Below are positions 8,723 to 19,027 of a DNA stretch of 40,600 bases, in pieces. The notes under the pieces are model-generated. The model saw only the letters and a program-made list of their open reading frames with translations, ran no database searches and was not told the origin of the DNA. Location of the stretch: contig JAHCAK010000035.1 of NCBI GenBank assembly GCA_019634955.1, forward strand, positions 1-40,600, given 5' to 3'. Numbering within the stretch: position 1 is the stretch's first letter; each line of letters begins with the position of its first letter. This stretch comes from Burkholderiales bacterium. GTDB lineage: Bacteria; Pseudomonadota; Gammaproteobacteria; Burkholderiales; Usitatibacteraceae. Position numbers and translations under genes: made by a program.

Positions 8723-9763
8723 CCGAAAGCGACGGCCACGGTGAAGGACTCCGGGGCGAAGGTGCTCCTCGAGGTGAAGGACCTCGCGCGCGACTTCGAC
8801 GTGTCGAGGCCGTGGCTGAACCGCGTGCTGGAGGGGGCGCCGCGGCAACTGCTCAAGGCCGTGGACGGGGTGTCGTTCACGATCAACCGCGGCGAGACGC
8901 TCTCGCTCGTGGGGGAGTCGGGCTGCGGGAAGTCGACGGTGGCGCGGCTGATCTGCGGGCTCTACGCGCCCTCGCGCGGCTCGATCGTGTTTGACGGCCA
9001 GGACATGAGCGCCATCGCGAAGCGCTCGGACATGCTCGCCATGCGCCGGCGCTTCCAGATGATCTTCCAGGACCCGTACGCGAGCCTGAACCCGCGCTGG
9101 CGCGTGGGGAAGATCATCGCCGAGCCCATCCGCCAGCACGGCATCCTCCAGGGCGAGGCGGCCGTCCGCAAGCGCGTGGGGGAGCTCCTGGAGGACGTGC
9201 GGCTCTCCGCCCACGACGCCGAGAGGTTCCCCCACGAGTTCTCCGGCGGGCAGCGCCAGCGCATCTCGATCGCGCGGGCGCTCTCCTCCAACCCGGAGTT
9301 CCTCGTCTGCGACGAGCCCACGAGCGCGCTCGACGTCTCCGTGCAGGCGCAGATCCTGAACCTCATGAAGGACCTGCAGCGCGAGCACGGCCTCACCTAC
9401 CTCTTCATCTCGCACAACCTCGCGGTGGTCTCGCACATCTCCGACCGCGTGGGGGTGATGTACCTGGGCCGGATCGTCGAGATCGCGCCCACGCGCACGC
9501 TCTTCACGCGCCCGCTGCACCCCTACACGCAGATGCTGGAGAGCGCGATCCCCGACATCACGATGAGCGGCAAGGCGAGGACGCCGGTGGCGGGGGAAGT
9601 GCCCAACCCGCTCGACCCGCCGCCGGGCTGCGCCTTCAACCCGCGCTGCCCGCACGCCAACGACCGCTGCCGCGCCGAGCGGCCCGAGCTCAGGGATCAC
9701 GAGGGGGCGCAGGTGGCCTGCCATGCGGTGGAGGAGCGGCGGATTGCCCTGGCTCGCCGCTAG
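8690..9763 (+). CDS. ABC transporter ATP-binding protein, DppF/OppF type
   Basis: 357 residues from ATG 8690; a GTG at 8639 and an ATG at 8711 are also in frame. Walker A GESGCGKS at 75-82, Q-loop [13 protein letters not shown] near 125, signature EFSGGQRQ at 183-190, Walker B FLVCDEP at 204-210, and the C-terminal motif [15 protein letters not shown]. Residues 37-55 ([17 protein letters not shown]) form the extra N-terminal loop common in DppF members. It is the last gene of the operon. Its final 239 bp (9525-9763) recur at 14339-14577, which makes its 3' end the likely entry point of the following low-GC patch. Confidence 0.92.
   Translation: MNADDPPMNADPKATATVKDSGAKVLLEVKDLARDFDVSRPWLNRVLEGAPRQLLKAVDGVSFTINRGETLSLVGESGCGKSTVARLICGLYAPSRGSIVFDGQDMSAIAKRSDMLAMRRRFQMIFQDPYASLNPRWRVGKIIAEPIRQHGILQGEAAVRKRVGELLEDVRLSAHDAERFPHEFSGGQRQRISIARALSSNPEFLVCDEPTSALDVSVQAQILNLMKDLQREHGLTYLFISHNLAVVSHISDRVGVMYLGRIVEIAPTRTLFTRPLHPYTQMLESAIPDITMSGKARTPVAGEVPNPLDPPPGCAFNPRCPHANDRCRAERPELRDHEGAQVACHAVEERRIALARR
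9525..9763 (+). repeat. left copy of 239-bp direct repeat (3' end of DppF-type ATPase gene)
   Basis: Bases 9525-9763 match 14339-14577 at a constant offset of 4814 with no gap. Only a few substitutions are seen: GGGGAA/GAGGAA, GAGCGGCGG/GAGCAGCGG, and the last codons. Here the repeat completes an intact gene. Both copies end at the TAG stop, after which the sequences differ. Confidence 0.95.
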
Positions 9764-9805
9764 CCCGGATTCGCATTGCGCTGCACTGAAAGCCGTGCCC
9801 CGAAA

Positions 9806-10126
9806 TCAGTTCTGGATAGTCACGCCAATGATCTTCGGGTAGTTGCCGTAACAACCATCGATCGTGATGATCACCGGCTTCCCCGTTACTTGCGCCATGA
9901 GGAGGACGGCGTGGTGCGCTCTCCGGTCAGGTGACAGCGGATCCGTGGTGTATTGAGTGTTGTACACACAGCCGGTTGCGAGAAGCGGGGCGGTTGTCTG
10001 CACCCAGATCACATCGGCGTTCCACCCCGAGCCCAGCCAAGTGATCGTGCCCGCGGCCGTCTGCTGCCAAGCCCACGCCGAAGTCGCGACTGCGAGTCCG
10101 CCGATGCCCAGAAGTGCCTTCTTCAT
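9806..10126 (-). CDS. small secreted protein, function unknown
   Basis: 106 residues. ATG 10126 is preceded by GGGAGGGAAA and opens a signal peptide (MKKALLGIGGLAVATSAWA). The mature part has two cysteines (ATGCVYN and DGCYGNY) and short beta-like stretches. Base composition is lower in GC than the ABC operon. The left end of the IS110 element begins about 22 nt upstream of the start codon, so the original promoter or cotranscribed gene was cut off. With the element removed, the gene would follow the Ig/ESGWG protein gene at roughly 50 nt on the same strand. I do not recognise the family. Confidence 0.65.
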   Translation of the reverse strand: MKKALLGIGGLAVATSAWAWQQTAAGTITWLGSGWNADVIWVQTTAPLLATGCVYNTQYTTDPLSPDRRAHHAVLLMAQVTGKPVIITIDGCYGNYPKIIGVTIQN

Positions 10127-10148
10127 GGATTTCCCTCCCAACGGTAAA

Positions 10149-12421
<2,273 letters not shown>

Positions 12422-12422
<1 letters not shown>

Positions 12423-14212
12423 CACTCCTCCAGCAGGAAGTGAATTAGCGAGATCAACCCACCCTCATTCACATTCGGGTTCCGTCCGAGGGCAAGTTCC
12501 ACGCCGTTCTTGACCCCATCGCCATCCGAATCAGCGGTCATCCACTCCTGAATTCGAAATAGATCCGGCATTAGTCCAACACGGCTTGAGTTTGGCGCTT
12601 GGGCTGTACCATGAGTGCGCAATAGTGCGCGCAATGCCATCGAGGAAAGCACAGGTTCACGTCTTCCAACCTGTATGCTCTGAACGAGCGCGGCGGCTCC
12701 GGCGACCATCGGTGCGGCAGAGGATGTGCCTCCAAATTCGTCCGAATATGTGTTATTGAGCGTTGCTGGCGGATTGGGAACCAAATTCCCACTCCAGTAC
12801 GTCGTGACTACGTTGCGCCCCCAGCCGCTTGCGTCTATCCGGCTGCCGTAATTCGACTCACAGGTCGGAAGACCGGTGTCCGGCCACCGCGCTCCCACAA
12901 GAATCGCCCCCGAGTCCAAATAATCTGGGCTCGCCGGATCAAACCGACCTGCAAACGCCGCATCGTCCAAATTGACGCCGCCGTTTCCCGCTGCAGCTAC
13001 TACGACGCGTCCATTCGCGGTCGCCGTCCTAATAGCAGCAAGTACCGAGTAATCGTACTCCGCCGGTACATAAGGAGACTGAGTCACGGGATCACGTTGA
13101 GTTGCGCCGCAATTCGGATGTGAACCTACCCCAGGCGGACCCGCAATCTGGCGTTCCACCAGGATCACATCACCTTGTACGAGTGTTGCGCTCGCAAGAT
13201 CTATTGCGGACGCAATTGTGGAATTCTGCACGTATGTCGCTGCTACACCGATCGGCGAGGCATTTGCAATCCCGGCAATGCCAAGCAGGTTCGCCGGGTT
13301 TCCGGCTAGCATTCCAAGTACAGCCGTGCCGTGGCTTCGATACGATTCGATATTTGGATCGTCGGCGGGAACAGCCTGCAATGCGACACTCGCAAAGAAG
13401 GGTGGGAGATCCTCGTGTTCGGGCCTCCATGCCACTTCGACGTCGATGATCTTTGAGTATTGGCCCGTGCCGCCGGGCAGTGACCATGCGAAGTACGCGT
13501 CTATTCCCTGGGGAGCCGGGAAGAGATACCCTTGGATCGGCTCGAGCGGCTCAGTCTTCGACCGGACATACGAAACTGGTGGCGTCGATGCTTCGCTTCG
13601 CCCTTCAAAATAGGCGATCTCGACGAATGCCAAATCGTTGAGCTGGCCGACGAGTGATTCCATGACAGCTGGAGCTTGGGCTTCTCGCGGCACTAGCAGT
13701 AGGAACTGGGTAAGATCAGGCATCTCCTCGCGCATCCATCGCTCTCCGCAAAATCGATCGAACGCAAGGTCGATCATCCGTCTACTGAATACGCGTCTGA
13801 TCTTCGTGAGTCCCACCGTCCCAACAAGTAGCTCCTCCAGGGCGAAGGCATGTTCCGGACTGGCCGCTGCAACCTCACCGCCCTCAAGAACCTCAAAGCC
13901 ACCATCATCTGCAATCTTGAGTACGATTCGCCCCGTGTGTGCCTGCGGGTCGAAAAGTTGAATTGAGGGCTTTCGGATTCTCGTTCGGCCTCTCACCGAC
14001 GATGCTAGTGGCATTCCCGCATCCGGCGGGGAGCGGTGTGCCGCTGCCAAGTCCCTTCGCAGTGGCAAGAGCCCCGAATCTCTTAAAGATGCGAGGTCGC
14101 TGCATCGGTCCATGGACAACGAGCTCTCCGATTGCGCCGATGACGATGCAGAGTGCATGACAGCAATCGTCGTTGCCGCAAGGTGAAGAATGCACATGGC
14201 GTACTTGTTCAC
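12422..14212 (-). CDS. secreted subtilisin-like serine protease (peptidase family S8)
   Basis: 596 residues from GTG 14212, chosen because it gives MNKYAMCILHLAATTIAV, a good signal peptide; ATG 14197 and TTG 14236 are alternatives, and none has a clear ribosome site. A long pro-region (about 30-235) precedes the catalytic domain. Triad: Asp257 (SKIIDVEVAW), His294 (RSHGTAVLGMLAG), Ser497 (FGGTSSAAPMVAG), with oxyanion Asn410 (AAAGNGG). The C-terminus carries one calcium-binding-like loop, DSDGDGVKNGVELALGRNP. GC content is visibly below the rest of the window. It is first in a coupled pair with the Ig/ESGWG gene. A Fur-box-like site lies 29 nt upstream. Likely an exported, Ca-stabilised protease. 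Confidence 0.88.
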
Positions 14213-14240
14213 CCGGATGTCCCGTACGTTGGGCAATTGC

Positions 14241-14253
14241 GATGATAATCATC
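14241..14253. promoter_or_regulatory. Fur-box-like operator upstream of the protease gene
   Basis: GATGATAATCATC is a perfect 6-1-6 palindrome whose core ATGATAATCAT equals the centre of the ferric uptake regulator consensus. The outer bases of the 19-mer do not match. It lies in the 5' region of the protease gene, where a bound repressor would block transcription. Iron control is inference. Confidence 0.45.
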
Positions 14254-14338
14254 TCTACTGACAATTGTTTGCAAGTGAAACCTTTCGGAGATTTGATCTC
14301 AGTCAACATCGAAACGGGCATAAAATCGCAATGGCGCA

Positions 14339-14577
14339 ACACGCAGATGCTGGAGAGCGCGATCCCCGACATCACGATGAGCGGCAAGGCGAGGACGCCG
14401 GTGGCGGAGGAAGTGCCCAACCCGCTCGACCCGCCGCCGGGCTGCGCCTTCAACCCGCGCTGCCCGCACGCCAACGACCGCTGCCGCGCCGAGCGGCCCG
14501 AGCTCAGGGATCACGAGGGGGCGCAGGTGGCCTGCCATGCGGTGGAGGAGCAGCGGATTGCCCTGGCGCGGATCTAG
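14339..14577 (+). pseudogene. orphan 3' fragment of DppF-type ATPase gene; right copy of 239-bp direct repeat
   Basis: A copy of the last 79 codons of the upstream ATPase gene, from TQMLESAI through [15 protein letters not shown] to a TAG stop, gap-free against 9525-9763. It lacks Walker and signature motifs and any start, so it cannot be functional. An open frame runs into it from 14173 by chance. The sequence after its stop (GCCCCGGCCGC) is high-GC and looks like native downstream DNA, so this may be the original gene end displaced by an insertion. Sixteen nt later the partial IS110 copy begins. Confidence 0.9.
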
Positions 14578-14593
14578 GCCCCGGCCGCAAGCC

Positions 14594-15030
14594 GCTTGTA
14601 TCTTCAGACCAGACCAGCGCGGTAGAGTCTGATCGCCGTTGTGGTGATCAGACCGGACCGTGCAGCCTGGTAGCGGCTGGGGCTTTGAAGCCCGTTTCTG
14701 AGTGTATTGCGTTTCCGTGCTGGTCTTCCTGAAGCCCGAACGGTTACGCGCCGGCATTGAGCGCGCATGCACAAGCAAGGGAGCCGAAGACCATGTCTGC
14801 AACCTCAGTGGTGGTGGGCATCGATGTGGCGGCAGTCCGTTGATGTCGCCTGATTGCTGGGCGGCAAGCGAAGGCCGGCGGTTCGAATGAAGCCGACGGC
14901 CCTCTGCACTTGCGGCCGCGCAGCCACAGGGCGTGGCGCTGGTGGTGATGGAGGCCACGGGCGGCTATGAGGCCGCGCGCGCTGGCCTGTGCGCTGCACG
15001 GGCAGCGGGCTTGCGGTGGCGGTGGTGAAC
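14594..15030 (+). mobile_element. partial, degenerate IS110 left end
   Basis: This matches 10149-10594: the first 113 bp are identical, then at least ten small insertions or deletions occur in about 330 bp with few plain substitutions, and similarity ends at GGTGGTGAAC. It covers the non-coding left end and about 80 codons of the transposase, all frame-broken. The GTCTGATC/GATCAGAC stem is kept; the left arm of the GCACGG hairpin is deleted. The rest of the element is absent. Confidence 0.9.
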
Positions 15031-15329
15031 TCACAAGCGGCAATTGCGTTGAGTTTGACCTGGGTCAACCTCCCGACCACAGCAAGTCTCGATTCCCGCG
15101 CGCGCTTCACTGGCGTACGACGAGCCCGCGCGCACTCCCTTCACGTGCCCGCTTCGCCCCTACACGCAGATGCTGTAGAGCGACAGGGGTAGACTGCGTT
15201 ACGGTGACAAGTGGACTTGCGGGTTGGCCGGCCTCCGGCCAAGACTCGTTTCCAATTCGGAGCGGGTCATGGCCGGAATCGAATCCGGAGATCTGCAGTA
15301 CGATCAAGGATTCGGACGATTAGGGTCGG
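15031..15329. other. gene-free degenerate stretch
   Basis: No credible gene. It contains a fragment at 15130-15185 similar to the DppF gene around 9490-9547 (shared TACACGCAGATGCTG at 15161-15175, then a TAG stop) and a perfect palindrome TTGGCCGG / CCGGCCAA with a 3-nt spacer at 15224-15242. The remainder shows nothing recognisable. Confidence 0.6.
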
Positions 15330-15425
15330 GTGCTGGGCCTTTCCGAGAGCAATATCCGCTATCACCTGAAGCGCATGGCCGTTGGTGCGATCGACGGCCG
15401 GGGGCTTTGGCCGCGAAGGGCCGCA
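15330..15425 (+). pseudogene. possible fragment of a transposase helix-turn-helix
   Basis: One frame reads LGLSESNIRYHLKRMAVGAI followed by DGR. This resembles the DNA-binding N-terminal region of some transposases (LGVSEGTVRYHLKR-like). It has no start and soon loses similarity, and it abuts the antitoxin remnant. The call is weak. Confidence 0.25.
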
Positions 15426-15439
15426 TGTCTTGCAGAGGC

Positions 15440-15686
15440 CATTTCGCGGGTTTCCGCGGCTTCCGGACCGGATCGCGCGGCGCAAACACCAGGTCAATGC
15501 CCCCTATGGCCCGGAACCGGGCGCGAATGGCGCCGGTCAGGTTAGCAGCGGCGGGCGCGTCTTGGGACAGCGCCCCCTCCAGGATCGACCGCGTCTCCTC
15601 CTCCAATGGGCGGGCGTGCCGGGCCGCGCAAAGGCGCAGTCGGCACTGCGTGCGGTCATCGCGTTGCGGATCGTGATGCTGGCCAT
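15440..15686 (-). pseudogene. FitA-type antitoxin gene broken by a frameshift, toxin missing
   Basis: ATG 15686 begins MASITIRN, the standard start of FitA/ribbon-helix-helix antitoxins. The next codon lacks one base, after which the other frame reads DDRTQCRLRLCAARHARPLE, EETRSILEGALS, and later FRAIGGIDLVFAPRDPVRKP, the expected order of a FitA protein including its C-terminal toxin-binding tail. A PIN-domain fitB toxin would normally follow directly; none is present, and degraded IS-like DNA lies there instead. One missing base in an otherwise clean gene could be a recent mutation or a sequencing error. Confidence 0.65.
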
Positions 15687-15740
15687 GGCGCGTATCCGGC
15701 ATGCGATCAATGATTCCATTGTATGCAATGCGATCACCCA

Positions 15741-16712
15741 CTACCGGCGAACCGCCCCGCCAGTTGCCTGCCGCGTATCGCCCGTCGCATGGTCGCCGCG
15801 CGCTAAGAACCGGTCCCACGCCGGCCTCGGCCCGAAGCGCTTCACCAGGAAGTCCACGAACGCCCGCACCTTGGGCGGCACGTGCTTCGCCTGCGGGTAG
15901 ACGGCGTAGATGCCCAGCTCCGGCGGCCGCCAGTCGTCCATCAGGGCGACCAGCCGGCCCTCGCGCAGGAGCGGGCCCACGTAGAAGGTCGGCAGCCGCG
16001 CGATGCCCGCGCCGGCGAGAGCCGCGTCGCGCTCGAGGAGCCCGTTGTTGAGGCGCAGGTTGCCGGTGACCGCGACACTCGTCTCGCGGCCGCGGCGCGA
16101 GGTGAAGCGCCAGACGTTGCCCTGCGCCGCGTAGGAGTACACGAAGCAGTTGTGCGCGGCGAGGTCGGCCGGCTCCTGCGGCGCGCCGTGCGCGGCCACG
16201 TAGGCGGGGGAGGCGCATACCACCTGCCGGCAGGGCGCGAGCTTCCTCGCCACGAGCGAGGAGTCGGTGAGCGCGCCGATGCGGATCGCCATGTCGAAGC
16301 CCTCGGCCACGAGGTTCACGAATCGGTCGTCGAGGCGCATGTCGACGGTCACGCCCGGATGCGCCCGCAGGAAGGCCGGCAGCGCCTCGCCCAGGTGCAG
16401 CACGCCGAAGGCCATGGGCGCGCTCGCGAAGAGCCGGCCGCGCGGGGCGGACTGGAAGCTCGCCACGGCGGCCTGCGCCTCGTCGATGCGCTCGAGGGCC
16501 GCGCGGCTCTGCTCGAAGAGCGCGGAGCCGGCCTCGGTGAGGGAGAGGCGCCGCGTGGTGCGGTTGAGGAGCCGCGCGCCCAGCCGCGCCTCGAGCCGCG
16601 TGAGGTACTTGCTCACCACGGCACGCGAGAGCTCGAGGTCGTCCGCGGCGCGCGTGAAGCTGCCGCGCTCCACCACGCGCACGAAGACGGCGATGTCGGC
16701 GAGGTTGTCCAT
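15741..16712 (-). CDS. LysR-family transcriptional regulator
   Basis: 323 residues. The N-terminal winged helix-turn-helix (about 1-60) reads MDNLADIAVFVRVVERGSFT, AADDLELSRAVVSKYLTRLE, LGARLLNRTTRRLSLTEAG. The effector-binding domain follows (about 90-300), with GFDMAIRIG and LPTFYVGPLLREGRL of the CrgA-like subgroup. The last 15 residues (DHATGDTRQATGGAVRR) are low in complexity and may be unstructured. It is divergent from the rhodanese gene with a 128-nt shared region, the usual layout for a LysR regulator and its target. Inducer unknown. Confidence 0.93.
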   Translation of the reverse strand: MDNLADIAVFVRVVERGSFTRAADDLELSRAVVSKYLTRLEARLGARLLNRTTRRLSLTEAGSALFEQSRAALERIDEAQAAVASFQSAPRGRLFASAPMAFGVLHLGEALPAFLRAHPGVTVDMRLDDRFVNLVAEGFDMAIRIGALTDSSLVARKLAPCRQVVCASPAYVAAHGAPQEPADLAAHNCFVYSYAAQGNVWRFTSRRGRETSVAVTGNLRLNNGLLERDAALAGAGIARLPTFYVGPLLREGRLVALMDDWRPPELGIYAVYPQAKHVPPKVRAFVDFLVKRFGPRPAWDRFLARGDHATGDTRQATGGAVRR

Positions 16713-16726
16713 GGGCGCGCCTCCGA

Positions 16727-16747
16727 TTGGTCGATTTCCGTGAACAA
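16727..16747. promoter_or_regulatory. possible LysR-type binding site
   Basis: TTGGTC and GAACAA form an imperfect 21-bp dyad (TTG-N15-CAA) in the divergent region, 14 nt from the regulator start. LysR proteins bind such loose dyads and often repress their own gene. Weak pattern evidence. Confidence 0.3.
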
Positions 16748-16840
16748 TGATATCGCGCCCGCCCCGTCGATCGGAACGGCCGGGAAACCCAGAATCCCTT
16801 CCACGCGAATCCCGCGCCCGACCGAACGAAAGGACCCGCC

Positions 16841-17227
16841 ATGCAATACGACTTCACCGCCGCCGCGAAGCACTTCGCCGCCCGCAACGCCTTCACCACC
16901 GGCCCGCACGAGCTGGCCGCGATGATCGAGGCCAACCGCGACGTCGTCATCGTCGACGTGCGCTACCCCGGCGACTTCCGCGCCTCGCACATCCCGGGCG
17001 CCGTGAACCTGCCCAAGGGGCAGTGGGAGAAGCCCGGCGCGAAGCTCTCGAAGGAGAAGCTGAACGTGCTCTACTGCTACAACCCGCAGTGCCACCTCGC
17101 CTCGGAGGCCGCCGCCGCGCTCGTCGCGCAGGGCTACCCGGTCGTGGAGATGGAAGGCGGCTTCTCGGCGTGGGAGGCGTTCGGCAATCCCGTCACGACC
17201 TCGGCCCCGGCCGCGGCCGCGGCGTGA
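16841..17227 (+). CDS. single-domain rhodanese-like protein
   Basis: 128 residues, ATG after AAAGGA. The rhodanese fold is visible as VVIVDVRYPGDFRASHIPGA followed by VNLPKG, then the active-site loop LYCYNPQCHLAS with Cys79 as the probable persulfide-carrying residue and a second Cys84 in the loop. The C-terminal stretch YPVVEMEGGFSAWE is typical. An Ala-rich tail ends the protein. Rhodaneses move sulfane sulfur between donors and acceptors, or serve as sulfur carriers. The two-cysteine loop departs from the common CRxGxR form. Probably controlled by the divergent LysR protein. Confidence 0.88.
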   Translation: MQYDFTAAAKHFAARNAFTTGPHELAAMIEANRDVVIVDVRYPGDFRASHIPGAVNLPKGQWEKPGAKLSKEKLNVLYCYNPQCHLASEAAAALVAQGYPVVEMEGGFSAWEAFGNPVTTSAPAAAAA

Positions 17228-17249
17228 TCCCGGAGGCGGCGCGCGCGCC

Positions 17250-18446
17250 TCAGGGCTTCGGGCGCTTGCGGTTGACGCAGGAGACGTAGAGCTCGTTGGT
17301 GGCCAGGTCCTGCATCGGGTAGGCGAGCGTCTCCGGCGTGTACTCCACGAGCCCCTCCGTGCGGATCGCCACGCGCCAGGGCTCGAACTCGAGGGCGCGC
17401 AGCTCCTGCTCGAAGCGCGTCACGGTGATGGGGTTCAGCTCGTTGAACCACTGCCAGTGCTGCGCCGGCGTGGGCGTCTCGCCGGCGCGGTCCTCGTAAC
17501 GCGGCTTCGCGCCGAAGACGATCGCGCGGATCTCCTCGCGCGACTTGCGCAGGTGGAAGAAGGGCTCCGTCGAGTACTCCGCGAGGTGGTGCCCGGCGTT
17601 GCAGTAGTAGAGGCCGGGGTGGATGAAGAGCAGGCCCCCGGGCCTGAGCACCCGCTTCATCTCGCGCAGCGCCTGCAGGTAGCCGCCGGCGAAGTGCTCC
17701 ACCGCCGCCCAGGAGATCACCACGTCGAAGCTGTCGTCGGCGAAGGGCAGGAAGTTCGCGTCCTCGCCGAGGTACTTCACGCGCTTCGGGATGGCGTCGG
17801 CCGGCAGGTGGTTGGCGCGCAGGATCTCGGGCAGCCGGTCGAAGCCGCGGAAGGGGTCGATGGCGACCAGTTCCTCGCAGCCGGTGCGAAGCGCCACGCC
17901 GAGCGCCGTGATGCCGTCGCCGCAGCCCACGTCGAGGATGCGCCCGCGCAGCTTCGGCGAATCGGCCAGCATGTAGCTCACGACGGTGGCCGCCGCGTGG
18001 TCGAAGTGGCGGAAGAACCAGTCCTCGTGGCCGCGCTTCCAGGAGAGGTTCTCGATCGCCACTCCCGGCGCCACGGTCTCGAAGCTCCACGCGAGGCCTT
18101 CGGCGGGCGCGGCCGCGGGGCCGGCGAGCGTGAAGGCGCCCTCCAGCTTCGCGGCGGCGGCGTCGGCCATCGCCTCGCGGTGGACGGCTTCCAGCGAAAA
18201 GCGATGCGCGCCGGCCCCGAGCGAGCCCGGCAGGAACGCACGCACGCGATACGACCCGCGCGGCAGCCACCCGAGGTAGTGCGTGTCCCGTGAATCCGCG
18301 GCTGCCGCGCCCGCGCCCTCCACGCGCAGCCGCAAGCCGGGCAGGAACACGACCGGCGCCTCCACGCGCAGCCGCCCGCACAGCGCCGCGCGGCCGCCCG
18401 CCTCCTCGATGGCGAAGGGGCCCTCCAGCTTCATCGCGTGGCTCAT
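17250..18446 (-). CDS. SAM-dependent methyltransferase with extra N-terminal domain
   Basis: 398 residues; GAGGAAG precedes ATG 18446. The class I methyltransferase core lies at about 150-290: motif I GRILDVGCGDGITALGVA at 168-185, an acidic motif II in ELVAIDPF, a motif in FADDSFDVVISWAAVEHF and MKRVLRPGGLLFIHPGLYY. Residues 1-130 form a separate beta-rich segment (HYLGWLPRGSYRVRAFLPG) that I cannot assign; it recalls sugar-binding add-on domains. The last 100 residues may bind substrate. It converges on the rhodanese gene (22-nt gap) and starts 10 nt after the next gene's stop. Acceptor substrate unknown. Confidence 0.85.
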   Translation of the reverse strand: MSHAMKLEGPFAIEEAGGRAALCGRLRVEAPVVFLPGLRLRVEGAGAAAADSRDTHYLGWLPRGSYRVRAFLPGSLGAGAHRFSLEAVHREAMADAAAAKLEGAFTLAGPAAAPAEGLAWSFETVAPGVAIENLSWKRGHEDWFFRHFDHAAATVVSYMLADSPKLRGRILDVGCGDGITALGVALRTGCEELVAIDPFRGFDRLPEILRANHLPADAIPKRVKYLGEDANFLPFADDSFDVVISWAAVEHFAGGYLQALREMKRVLRPGGLLFIHPGLYYCNAGHHLAEYSTEPFFHLRKSREEIRAIVFGAKPRYEDRAGETPTPAQHWQWFNELNPITVTRFEQELRALEFEPWRVAIRTEGLVEYTPETLAYPMQDLATNELYVSCVNRKRPKP

Positions 18447-18456
18447 CGCGGCTTCC

Positions 18457-19008
18457 TCACTTGGCGGGCGTCATCTCTTTCATGCGCTTGAGCCAGTCCG
18501 TCCAGTCGTAGGGCCCCTTCACGAAGCGCTCCTCCAGCGACACCAGCACGTTGGTCCAGGCCTTCTCGAAGTAGGCGAAGGCGCGGTCCCACTCGGCCCC
18601 CTCGCCCCAGCCGCCGTGGTAGAGCGTGACTTCCGTGGTCTTCGGCCCCGTGGGCTTGAAGCGCACGGTCACGTAGGTGCGCTGCTTCCTCACGTTGGGC
18701 ATCGTCGGCGGCGCGTTCCAGGTGAAGGTGATCATCGACTTGGGCTCCACGGCGAGGAAGCGCATGCCGTCGGCGCCCTTCATGCCGGGCACGCCGTACG
18801 GGTTCATGTAGACCTCGAAGGGCCCGTCCACCCGCGCCTCGACCTTCGCGTCCGGCGCGAAGAAGCTCTTGATGCCCTCGGTCGTGGTCCAGGCGGCCCA
18901 GGTGTCGTCGAGGGAGGCGGGCACCACGACCTTGCTGCTGATGGCGCGCTCCTGCGCGGCGGCCGCGAGGGCCACGAGGCAACCGAGGAGGGCGAGGAAG
19001 CGTTTCAT
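18457..19008 (-). CDS. exported SRPBCC (START/AHSA1-like) protein
   Basis: 183 residues with signal peptide MKRFLALLGCLVALAAAA. The mature part has the AHSA1/START-like pattern: VVVPASLDDTWAAWTTTEGI near residue 28, SFFAPDAKVEARVDGPFEVY, FLAVEPKSMITFTWNAPP, TYVTVRFKP and a C-terminal helix (EWDRAFAYFEKAWTNVLVSL). These helix-grip folds hold hydrophobic ligands. Export is unusual for the family, which is mostly cytoplasmic. It is 10 nt upstream of the methyltransferase gene on the same strand, so the two are probably cotranscribed. Ligand unknown. Confidence 0.85.
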   Translation of the reverse strand: MKRFLALLGCLVALAAAAQERAISSKVVVPASLDDTWAAWTTTEGIKSFFAPDAKVEARVDGPFEVYMNPYGVPGMKGADGMRFLAVEPKSMITFTWNAPPTMPNVRKQRTYVTVRFKPTGPKTTEVTLYHGGWGEGAEWDRAFAYFEKAWTNVLVSLEERFVKGPYDWTDWLKRMKEMTPAK

Positions 19009-19027
19009 GCGGGTTCTCCAGTGCTAT

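Noticed and set aside
14173-14577. A 134-codon frame that could be called a small ABC protein
   Set aside because: Only the last 79 codons match the DppF-type gene, and the first part is non-coding by comparison; it lacks ATPase motifs, so it is treated as a duplicated gene end.
15304-16950. A 548-codon minus-strand frame over the LysR gene
   Set aside because: It is a shadow frame of the LysR gene. Only its last part (about 15440-15680) carries real signal, the frameshifted FitA-like sequence, which is reported separately.
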